A stretch of DNA of 64,000 bases from Paragonimus skrjabini miyazakii (Eukaryota > Platyhelminthes > Trematoda > Plagiorchiida > Troglotrematidae): positions 91,850 through 155,849 of the forward strand of contig JTDE01000256.1 of the NCBI GenBank assembly GCA_014338405.1, read 5' to 3'. The notes beneath the pieces are model-generated. The model saw nothing but the letters and a program-made list of their open reading frames with translations, made no database searches and was not told the origin of the DNA. Of this stretch, positions 53,331 through 64,000 are shown one piece after another (positions within the stretch are counted from its first letter, which is position 1; each line of letters starts with the position of its first letter). Made by a program: the position numbers and the translations under genes.

Positions 53331-56300
53331 TTTTATCATATCAGTGAGGATCGTCGTAATGCACTTCTTTTGTTTGACGTATACAATACAACTATGACGG
53401 TTCACATCCCTTCAAACACTTCCGTGGATCTCTCCAATTCAATACGCTGATATTCTCTTTGCCTTTAGGGTAATAATCATTTTACATGAAAAGTTAATCC
53501 TATGTGTTTTTTATTGAGTATTATTGGAGTATAATGAAAAAAACATGATGGTCACACGGATTTCGCATCCGGTGCTCGTAGAATAAGTTCTACTGCGAAA
53601 TGCTTTCGTTGTGACCCAGATGAGGGTGTCTGGTTGAATAGATTAAGTAATACTCTGTTCGAAAACTATTGACATGTTGATTTTCCATCTATTAATCTGG
53701 TTATGTTTCCTCTCTGACCCAATAACTAATCTTACGTCGGGTTCAGTTGGTCAGAAGCGTTGAGTGGCTAAGCTATCGGCCATTGTACCGTGGATCTAAC
53801 TGTAGTAATGTCTCAGTTAATCGGTATTCAATGCAAATATAGTAGTGTATCGATGTACAGAAACATTGCTACGACCACAGAAGACCACTTAACTGATTCA
53901 ATCATCCTCAAATTTAGTTCCTCCCTTTCACGGTAGTGTTTTTCTCATTAGCTAAAAACGTGATCCGAGATGAGAACCGAACACATTCTGGTCCGGATTC
54001 ACTATACCAGGGGTAGTGTCAAAGGTCAACGGGAGTGCTGAATGTATTCACCATATGGCGAACTTTACCTGCAACAGTCCATTAACCGCACAAACGGTCA
54101 ATTACAGTTGCATACTATCTAGTCCGGTCAATGATCAGAATTTATGTAAACGAGCGGTAAAGGGCAGCTTATCTTGCTTCACTAAACATTGCGATATCAG
54201 AAGTAACAGTCAGAAACGACTAACTGTTGCTACCTGAATGAAAAACCTTACAGTTACATCTGGTTCCATACTCAATGCAAGAAACAACCCTGAGGATCCA
54301 TGAGTTTCTTCAAATAAGTATCCACTATTTCAGGATTAGCCCGCTTGTATCTGACTGTAAATCATCATATGTCTTGAGTCTTCTTTACTCTGACGATCTG
54401 TTCGACTGACGGTGTCGCATCTCAACTTAATTGCCCTTTGTTGTGTTCGTCTGAAATATGAAACAAAATGAATCGTGCTTGTGTTGGAGTGTCTGTATGT
54501 GTGCATATGTGTGTATGTGTCGGTTTTGTTGCTAAGGTTGCAACCGTGCGAGCTTTGATTACTACGCTGTACTGCTTTCCCAAGATTGTTTTGAAGTACC
54601 ATTTTGAGGCTGGTTTATGTGTCCTCGTGGATGGCGTAATGCATCTAAATCACACAGCTCTACTTTGTCGATCGACAGGCTGACAGAACAAACTGAGGTG
54701 GTGCCTAATTGGGTCTCGAGGACTGTCGCCGTGATCCCTGCATATGTGTGAGGCTGGGCGTCTGGAAAGATGATTGCATCCGTGGGTATGTGGAAGTGTT
54801 CTTGGTCCAGGGAACAAGACTGAACCTTCGTATGTGTAGTCTTTTCTTTGCTTTCCAGCTCATTGGCACGTGCGAAAAATTTTCTGTTAACGACTGACAT
54901 CTACAGCCTATCGTCATATTGTACCTACGTAAACCATAGCATTGTTATCAATCTTAATAGCTGGATCAGCAATCGACAAATCTTGTTATTTAGTGGATGA
55001 ATAACAACTGCAGGAACTTTCGTGTTAAACCACAACATAAAAATAACATGACAGGACAGCTCCAGACAGACAGATAGAGAGACAGACAGGCACTATTAGG
55101 TGATGTCGAGTTTATTATCCTCACTTACTTATCTAATCCTTCTTTATTGGCTTAACAAGATCACTGATGATCGCTAATCAGATGGATTGCAACAAGCGAT
55201 AATAAATGTTACGGTCACCACGAATTACCAGCGAATGAAATGAAAGTATTGGTTGTATAGTGAACAGAGTAGTGTGTTACTTTAATCATGGTCGATTTTG
55301 AAGCAGGTTCTACGGCATCACACTGACTCATTTTCATCACATTAGCTCTTTGCAGCGGTTAACTTCTCAAAGCCCAAGTTAGTGGGTATTCGTCTGTGTA
55401 TTTTAGCTCTCGATATTGTACATCAATTCCGTTAAAAACGAACACACACGGTTGCTTTCTTACTCAGAAGGATGACTTGGAAGGTTAAAATTGTTCGAGA
55501 GCTTTATTTAAAATTCCTGTCTGTTCACGGTACTCTTTGATTACAACTTGTACTCGGCAATTACTACGATTACACATTATTGGATTGTAAGCAAAATGGG
55601 TTTACAATTGTAGTGTTTATTTTTAAACTGCGTTCACTAATGCTACCATTTAGGGTTTATCGTTTTGTGTCCCACCCCGGTCTACTATGAATTTGTTAGC
55701 ATGTTTTTAATGTTGCACTCGATTTTCGAATGACCGTTGTATGAAATTAACCACAAGCCTCTCCAAAGCATAGTTTCATAATTGACATGTCTCACATCAT
55801 CACGCTGCGATAAACAGAAAAATGATCGTTTGAAATGGAACTTCCGTCCGATTGGAGTTACATAGATATCAGATTAAAGCGGTTCAATTTTTACATGAAA
55901 TAACCTAGTTGTATGGACTAGGTGAAAGTCTTTTTTTTTACAAACAACAAGCAAAAAGTGATCTTTATTTCGAAACCTAAGTTTACGGCAATTAGCCATT
56001 CTTGTATAGTTTCGAAAACTCCCATAACTGACTATGATTTTCACACTCAGTAATGACTTCTTTTTCTTCTTCCTTCTGCTCCTCCTCCTCTTCATCATCA
56101 CTACCACCATCTTCGTTATCGAGTAAATTTTACTTTCGGACAAATTTAACTATCCTGTTAGCCAATTTACTGTTTGGTATTTGCTAAATGCATTAGGCGT
56201 TCATCTAATGCTTATATGCAGACATAACATTCCTATCGTGAGTTCTATGTAGAATTGTATGATAGTGCAGTCCCATTGTGTTACGGCTGTGATTAAAAAA

Positions 56301-56364
56301 GTAGTTAAACACTAACTATTGGTGATGAATTTCTCTTATTCTTTGTAATGCTCAAGATGAGATT

Positions 56365-56555
56365 CGTGATACAGTTGTTTGATGACAGCATGCGCCAGAG
56401 TTCGAATCTCAAACGAGGTAAGGATATTGTTGAGAAGTTCTAACCGAGGGTAAACTTATATAAAACGTCTCTTTTTCGAAGGGGCTAACTGAAAAGTCAA
56501 CCTGATTGCACAATTTGCAGTCAGGCGTAAAGGGTATTTGATTTATATCAACTAA
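56365..56555 (+). mobile_element. Diverged SINE copy
   Basis: A B-box-like GAGTTCGAATCTC lies at about 56398-56410. A hammerhead relic (TTCTAACCGAGGGTAAACT) and the tail block TTTTTCGAAGGGGCTAACTG at about 56472-56491 follow. Both ribozyme halves are decayed. Confidence 0.55.
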
Positions 56556-59500
56556 ATCTCTATTCTTAAAAGGCATCTGCAAAGGCAAATTCATTTGAGA
56601 CCATCAAACCGTAATTGCCTGAGAGTTTTCACCATGCATTGCACTATACCAACCCGGTATGACAACGGTGAATGTCGACTGGATTACATTCTGGTCAGTG
56701 TGTTTGGTGAGAACCAGAACACGTGGTCACAATAGTTATCGCCCGGGTGTTGTAAGGGCTGCATTTATTTGGGCGTACTAGCTGACAGGATGTGTGTGAG
56801 ACCGAATTGAGTCCGAAATCGGTGGTGCAACCATTCTCGGTGTACCACAACCAAACTACCAGAAAACCAAACGAAAGCTTACACGCGGACGGCAGGCGAA
56901 CAAGCAACTCACTTACACGTCTGTTCGTTTGCCTCCATATTATATACACAAAGACAGTCTCGGCAGCTGTATTGGACCATGGCCTGATTCATCGTCGACT
57001 GATAAGCGTACCCTGTCTACTTCTGTAATTGAGCACGCATACAGACTAATCTCTGCACGCACGCATGCGCACGCTTGCCGAGTGCAAAAATTTACCTGCA
57101 CACTCTAGTCGCACAGACCAACTAGTTGGAAGTGTGATATCAGATCGCACGATATCGTATATCATTTACGTTCACAGAAATCTTTTTACCCTTTCGATTA
57201 ACATTACACAACTTGACTACATGCTGCGCAAGTTGAGTTGTTCCGTGTGTGTGTGAATTAATACAGAATGTTGCACACAATGTGAATAAGATAACGAAGG
57301 GACGCAAAAGATTTCGCCATATCATAGTCTTATTCAAGTTCGACGAGGAATGAATTGTTTTCAACATTGGTATAATATTGTTAGTTAACAAATTAACGCA
57401 TACATTATACTAGTATCTTGTGCGCATTCTATGGGATCCATAGGATTGACAACAAGACCATATTGCAATAAGTAGAGCAAATTTGTTTTCAAAATCTTTT
57501 TGAATAAATCGATAGGACTAGTAATGACATTATATTTGAATTTGTATTTCTGAATATCAAGATTATATTTACTTCACCGCTATTCTGTTTGAACGAGAAA
57601 GATTGATGCTATTGGGAGAAAGCCTCAAACTTGTATCATTGACACCAGAATGACTATAGGTATTCTTTCTCCAAAGGGTTCTCTACAGACGTTATGTCGA
57701 TTTGAAAGCTGACAATTGTTGTGCATGATATTCATTTGATGACATTTGTCTCATCTTTCAATAAGTTAGTAAGTAATTCAACTATTTTTCAAGTAACTGT
57801 TCCTTACTGTGACCAAACAACATGCTTATCAGTGTAGATGAACAGCTCAACGCACTACTTAAACCTTGGGAGTTCTATTAACTGCTGACGAAGTATGATA
57901 GAATACGATAAAAACTTTGCTACTGATCTCGTTCCATCATCTTTATGTGCAACCCGGAGAACGACTTATTGTTTCTCTAATAACGCAACATGCTCTCTAC
58001 GTAGGCTGTTAGGGTTACAACTTTGGCTGAGAAACCAAATCTATATAGTTCACAGTATATTTTTCTAAGGGTTAAATCATTGGACCTAATCAGATGGTTG
58101 TTTGCATTCCCATGACAAGTTGTTTATTTTTTTGTGTGCAACAGTTTGTTGAGACATTTCAATCGTTCGAGTAACATAGCCAATTTGTTACCAAGATGTT
58201 ATCTGGCCATGCAATCTGATGGAGTTCCATCGGAATGTGCTTCCGGGTTTGAGCTGAAGAAGAGGATGTGATCTGTTTTGTGAATCGTCATATAACAGAA
58301 ATTTCCTGTAGCAACAAATATTCGACCTGCTCTGTTGATTAGATTTTATTGAAACAAGAAAATGTCGTCATAGTGACTGAAAAACTGATAAAAGATTTCA
58401 TGAAATGACTGACTAGTAGGAGGAATTAATGCATATGCGAATTATCCTATCTTAAACTGTAACAAAATATATGTTGTAGGGCGGGTTGAACATACACGAT
58501 TCACGTTCCATTTGTGGTTCTTATATATGCTATTCTGCTTCAAACACACCGTCATACAGTGATTTCGAAGTATGCGGGTGGAACAATTTAAGTACCCGTA
58601 GAGTTGAAGAACAGTGTGTTGTCAAGTTGATTATCAGACCTACCTCTTTCACCCAACAAAATTCTGCTGAACCGTCAATTTCACCCTAGTGTCGTATACT
58701 GTTGCCATCGGGCAGAGTTGATGACAGGGTTATTTGGCTGCTACAACTGGTATCCGCCTACAATCCGCGCTCGCATAGGTTTGCTTATATGTGCAGTCTA
58801 GTGGAAGAAGTTGTTGAATGTACTGTATGGTCGAATCAGATCTGAAAACCTTGCATAGGTCGTAGTCACTCGATTATAAGCGAAGAGACCTTTCGTAGTC
58901 AAGGGAAGTTAAGTTGTAATTTAACTTGCCTAACAGTTGTGGTATATGCATTCGCGCATGCGTTTGTGTGCGTGTGTGACAGGGAGGGGGATTTTGTGGG
59001 CAAACTAGCAGCTACCATGGCATGCTTAAGACCAAAGACGACTTTGTGGTTTTGTGAAGTGTTCACCGGTCTGTCTAGGCACTTGGACTATGCACGTGGC
59101 CTCGTAGTTGACCGAGGTAATAAAACCGGAATACTCGAGTCTCGGTTACCATGGTGCATGTTAATTAGACCATTCTAAAAGGCGTGCAAACACTGTCCGC
59201 GATAGTTGATGAAGCAATACAGAATCAGTGGTCTATGCGAATGTGATGATAAGATGAACCAGCTGTGAAACATCTACGTCATCATGATTCTGAATTGGTT
59301 CTTTAAATGGTTAACGTTTTTTAAAACCCTAGTAACGCACAATCAGGACTGCATAGTTCTAAACGGCCCCAACTGAACGATCAACTTTACGCAGACCACA
59401 GATAAGCAGTTAGATGGCTCAGAATTGAAGGAAGTCTATCGGGATTCGCTCCGTGTGCAACGAAATACCAGACTATCACTTCTCTCCCCAATAGTTTCGG

Positions 59501-61541
59501 TCGCATGGCTCATTTGAGTGACAAAAGTATGATCTATCGTCATGTTCCCTTAACTAGAATGGAATTTGTCGGTAGACAAAGTGATTGTTCTCATTGAACA
59601 GTCAAATGTCCGTGATAAAACTTCAGATAAGTTACAAGCTGAATGAAGATCAGCTACCTCAACGTTTGCTATCAATAAGTGTGATGCGCCTAACAATCTG
59701 TTATGCAAATAGACTGTGAGGTCGTGGCCAAAGGACTGATGGTCGGAAGTAACTCAATAATTCAGTGTCTTCCTTTGAAATGATCGGAAAGCCTGGTCAC
59801 TACTCACAAACGAATATCACAGAAAATTTGGGTACGGTGATTCGGTCGTTTCCTGTACAAACTCAATGACTTGGCGATCCGCTTGACCACCTCAAAAGCA
59901 AGTGAACCAGCGTTGGAGAACAATTTTTGGCAAGGATGTACATTAATGATAAGTTCCAGTAATATTGAAACTTGAGTCTATACAATGAGTTCATGCGTTC
60001 CAGTGCACTATCATACCCGTGATGCTTGTGTTTTAAGATTCTGCCAGTTTTCCACATTTTAATAGTGCACTGTATTGTATCATAGCTACTATATGGCCGC
60101 ATCAACTCGTTCACTGGGTTTACGACATTTCTGTTCGAGGGAAAATTGCCAGAAAACCTACCTACATACGAAAGCTATGATCAGCAGTGAGCAATGCTTA
60201 ATTTACAGCAAGAAAAATCAATGATGATTCATCCATCTAAAACAACTCGTGGTAAAAGTGGAGCTTCTGTGGAGAACGTACATCAAGTTGATAGCAAACA
60301 TTCTATCAGTTCAAGTTTCTTTCAATGACCCAGTCGACCACATTGTTCGACCCAGTAAGTTTCATTAATCGGAATAGCTACGAGATAAGTAGAAATATTT
60401 ACAACGATTGCCTCATTCTGACGCACGTTCACATTTTGTGGCACTTTTTCATTAGCCTAACTTCCTTTCATTTTATTGCAATTACTAATGAGACTAGATT
60501 TTTAAATTCAATGGACCGGGTAATTGTGATTTGGAACTGCCAGTTCCGGACTAGTTGTCCCATGAAATAAAACAACACTGCAGAATCATAATCTGCCGAG
60601 AAGCTACACACGTGAGGAATGGCTTTAAGTACAACTTCACCTGTTCAAACCAAATTTCTGCAAGTGTAGTGAATACAAATATATACAAAACCTAGTGTGT
60701 ATATATGGATGCCGACGGCTTGATATCAACATGAAGCAGGTACTAACAACTGTATCGATGGTTTCACAAAATACAGTACGTTAGCAGCACTTAAAAGTAA
60801 ACCGACAACACGTCGAACATAGAAAACGAAACCGTTTCGGAATGAACCTGACCATCAGATCTTGATAAAACGGGTCACTCGGCACATGAGAAATATGGGG
60901 GTAGATAAACAACGACTAATTCAAGCAAAAGAGCTTTTAGTTGCAGAGGACACTAGAAACACGAAGAGAACTAAGTTGAGGCGATAACAATAACCTGTCT
61001 AATATATGGTATATTTTTGATTAATCAAGCCAATACACATTATCCACTTGTTAGCTTCATAATTGTACCAGACGAGGCTAGTCGATAACACGGTTTCTTC
61101 CTCTTCTTCTATATCAAGATCAATTGAGTTTCTGACAAACCTAGGTGATTTTTGTGTTGAATGCTTTTCTGCTTTTGTCCGTACGTGTTCAATATAACAT
61201 AACTAGTAACTCAAGCATCGCACCAACTTCTGTCGTTATACCATTGACTCATTTTGACTCATTAACTTCACACGTTATCTGCCTAAACCACCCTGAAATG
61301 CGCAATTAGTTCACTCTTATCGCAATAGTTGTACAGTTACCACTTTGTTTACTGATCTACGGGATACAGTTTGTTCTCCAATAAAACATTTTCAATTGGA
61401 CAGAAACTACATTACAAAATGTTGCATGATTAAACCTGCTCAATGTATTTTGCTGAACCAAATCGATAGGGCTGTGGATAAAACACAAAGAAGAAAAATT
61501 CATTCCACACAAACAATTGTTTGAAAAGTTGTGTAACTTAC

Positions 61542-61681
61542 TTGACGTTCGGTCAGATGAAGTTTACAGGAGATTTCCCATCGTTTTTGTCGCGTGATGT
61601 ATGCATTTCCAACAAATTCATTTTCCAAAACCATGGTTTGATAACGTGTGTAAGGTTTGCGTTTCTTTCGAGATCGGGTTT
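61542..61681 (-). CDS. Post-2: Post-2-type posterior Hox gene, exon with homeodomain residues 1-44
   Basis: This internal exon encodes 46 codons: Thr-Arg, then homeodomain residues 1-44 (RKKRKPY in the N-terminal arm, then helices 1 and 2 and the start of helix 3, ending TERQ). Homeodomain landmarks are in register, with L16, F20 and R31. The motif ITRQKRWEISCKL resembles lophotrochozoan Post-2 proteins of the Abd-B class; this match is from memory of the family. The upstream edge is an AG acceptor at 61682-61683 after a pyrimidine-rich stretch. An in-frame TGA just upstream of it shows that the frame must enter by splicing, at phase 1, since the exon starts with two bases of a split codon. 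The downstream edge is a GTAAGT donor starting at 61541, phase 0. The protein is expected to be a nuclear DNA-binding transcription factor for posterior patterning. An Abd-B or Post-1 label is the main alternative; Abd-B class is near certain. Confidence 0.9.
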
Positions 61682-64000
61682 CTAGATGGAAAACATATCA
61701 GAAGTAACGAGGTTGTGTGAATATATGCTGAATGAAAATTCTGATGGACATAGGAGTAACAATCCACCACAGATGTATTTGAATGTGGCCGTCTGTGAGA
61801 TTCACACCATATCCTCTTCATGAGGACTGTGAGTTAAATCATAGCTTAAACAAGTTTATTTGGTGGTTGTGTGCTAGCAAACTTTCTGATTAAACTATCA
61901 CCCAACTTTTTGATATGAGGACCAGCAAGAGATCATGTTATCCAGATGAAATTTAACTTATAATACTGGGGAAGCTCAAAGATTCGAAACACATGTATTT
62001 CCCCGAGTAAAGTTAGCAGTAGCTCTCTGTTTGGATAAGGTTTTCTCACAAGCACTACTTTTGCTGAAAGTTATATGAGTTGATGACTTTCAATTTTGCC
62101 TAGAAATGTTCGCAACACTGTTCAATCAATTCAGTGAAGTGAACACAAACTGGACTCAGAAATTCTGACGCCGTAGTTGCTTATCTGTTGACTGACAAAT
62201 GGCTTTACACTTACAGTAGTAAAAACTGGGTACGATCGAGATATGATTGCGTTAGTACCAATTTACAGAAGAAAGCTTTCGCTAAGGTGTTGGATAAATT
62301 GCTCTCAGTAAGAAACAATCTGGAATGTTAGTTGGTTCATGCAGCGTTACTAAAGGTTTCAAGTCAGGTTGTAGAAATAGATTATTCGGGCTAAACAATT
62401 CATTAAAAAACAACCAATAAACTGGTCTGTGAAATACGATTACCGTGTATGGTCCAACTATAAGAGGTCGAAATTCAAGAGCCTGATTGATGAACAAGCG
62501 ATTGTTCACCTTTTCTTTGGAACGCTAGACAGTTCAACATAAACGCAATGATTTAAAATAGCACGGCTTATATTCGCTTAAATTTGATACCATAATTTAG
62601 AGTAGTGCACCTCTGTGTTGAAGTGTAAGTACGCATTCAAGACCCTCGTGATACACACTGTCGCCAACCTGTGTGAAAACATATCTCCTGAGTATGAATG
62701 TGTGGTTCGTTGTAGCGTGAGCTTATAACAAGAAAATAGACTTATTCTGGCTTCTAAGCCATATTCTTTCTGTTTTTATGAAATCGTTTACATTTCTTAT
62801 CTATGATGAAGCACTGTGTACTATACATTGTTTGAACTTGCTGTTCGTATACTGTGAATGGCTTGTCATCACAACATGCGTCTACGTGCTACGGTAATCC
62901 TTCCATTAATTCCAACATTGAAGCAAAACAAATGAGGTAATGTCCTGGCTTATTCAGTGATCATAACGGTGTTCTGTCTGTTTGCTGATGATTACACCCA
63001 TACAAGTATACTCAACGGTAAGAATCATTGCTTTGTTCAATGATCTTTCTGTAGTCGGTCAAAAGCCTTGCTCGTTTTTCTATCAGTCACTCGAACATTG
63101 CTCGATCTCCGGATGACTGGTATTCATTTGATTGCCAGTTTGCTCTGAATATGACACGTTGTTTCAAGTGCAAACCAACCGGTGAGTGAGATACTACAAC
63201 ACGTTTTACTGATTCATTTCAAGGAATGCCTATGAATGAATAAGGATAGTTCTGATTTTTACTTAAATAATATACATTGGAATTTCAATTTGACATCAAA
63301 TTAGAAAAACAACTGTAACCATGTCTATGTATGTTAGCGAGTTTAAAGAAACCGTTATATCAGTTTAAGTGTGAGTCTTATTGGTCACAAGGCGCATGGA
63401 TTGTGTGCAGCCAGACGGACAGGGAGATGACCAGTACATCATCTTCATATTCTAAACTTATATTCTTCATTCAAACCACAACAGAAATCCAGTCTCATCA
63501 TTCGACCTATGAATTTTCAATAGATGAAAGTGTTCCAAAATTATTTATGTACACCAAAAAGTAAACATAAACAAGAAAACCGTACTGTCACGTTGGTTAC
63601 AACAATTATGTGATAAGGTTATGGGGATGCGGTAACACGAAATTTTGAGTCAATCTAATAGTTCATTCATTCAAAAGATGGAAATCTATGCTTTTGATAA
63701 CCCGAATAATATTTTGAAGAGTTGTCGATTTGAACAATGATAAAAACGAAGGCAGAAAGATCATTACTAAAGTGAGAGAAAACCTCTGCAAGTACTTTTG
63801 TTTTTTTCGTGCTAAAAGTGAGGTATACTGAGACATTGTACCTTGATCTACGACAGTCAGGCGTATTAAACAAATACCTAATAGGCGCAGTTGCCAAGCA
63901 ACGAAATAAATCTAGCCGTAAGGAAAAAAATTCCTCAGAAATAACGTTTTTTGCAAACACATCGCTAGAACTCAGATGTTTTGCAGAAATGTTGAATCAT
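61682..64000 (-). other. Upstream intron of the Hox gene, running off the window
   Basis: The acceptor at 61682-61683 is phase 1, so a further 5' exon must exist. I find no minus-strand segment here that looks like the N-terminal part of a Hox protein with a matching donor, so the start codon and promoter are probably beyond 64000. Confidence 0.6.

Larger units (their letters stand above)
35773..61541 (-). other. 25.8 kb intron of the Hox gene, inside the homeobox
   Basis: The intron is bounded by GTAAGT (donor, 61541 downward) and a TTTTAG acceptor ending at 35773. It separates homeodomain residues 44 and 45, a position at which several homeobox genes, including labial and Abd-B relatives, are known to be split. 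I see no convincing exon inside it on either strand. It holds SINE-related sequence near 37200-37433, 39565-39893, 44515-44966, 53195-53330 and 56365-56555, and small hairpins near 43257-43291 and 45908-45973. Short simple repeats lie at 38124-38133 (G run), 42300-42320 (ATC), 48479-48495 (ACC), 54490-54520 (TG) and 56066-56110 (CTT/CTC). Enhancers are possible but cannot be read from the sequence. Confidence 0.85.

Noticed and set aside
62282..62509. Candidate 5' exon of the Hox gene
   Set aside because: No Hox N-terminal features and no matching phase-1 donor was evident.
63667..63960. Second candidate 5' exon of the Hox gene
   Set aside because: The translation is Phe/Leu-rich without Hox character; treated as chance.
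1..64000. CRISPR arrays, rRNA, operons or prokaryotic genes
   Set aside because: No regularly spaced repeats, no rRNA words and no dense coding; the window is eukaryotic.

Overview
The window looks like nuclear DNA of a parasitic flatworm, most likely a digenean trematode. The reasons are one split posterior Hox gene with a lophotrochozoan Post-2-type homeodomain, a very long intron, almost no other coding sequence, and repeats of two kinds known from flatworms: tRNA-derived SINEs that carry a hammerhead ribozyme (as in the schistosome SM-alpha family) and Penelope-like retroelements (PLEs) that carry minimal hammerheads. The species cannot be fixed from sequence alone. The 100-base N run at 25841-25940 shows a draft scaffold.

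Layout. Positions 1-33750 lie downstream of the Hox gene and hold no gene I can support. They carry a repeat cluster at 8835-10470: a decayed PLE on the minus strand, a SINE on the plus strand with a complete hammerhead, and a PLE tail on the plus strand with another complete hammerhead. Other features there are a third PLE relic (20465-20985, minus), a SINE copy (28886-29088), a TA microsatellite and a long foldback at 1024-1122. Positions 33751-35772 (minus) are the last coding exon of the Hox gene: homeodomain residues 45-60, then a long low-complexity C-terminal region with a polyglutamine tract. Positions 35773-61541 are a single 25.8 kb intron containing five of the SINE-related loci, including a composite inverted arrangement at 44515-44966. 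Positions 61542-61681 (minus) are the preceding exon, with homeodomain residues 1-44. The 5' exon and promoter were not found and probably lie beyond 64000.

How the parts relate. The two exons join in phase exactly between homeodomain residues 44 and 45, giving one continuous Abd-B-class homeodomain. No second Hox gene is present, as expected for the dispersed Hox genes of flatworms. The mobile elements are mostly old and broken, but two hammerheads (9976-10020 and 10398-10435) keep every core position and could still cleave. Most short open reading frames in the window look like chance.
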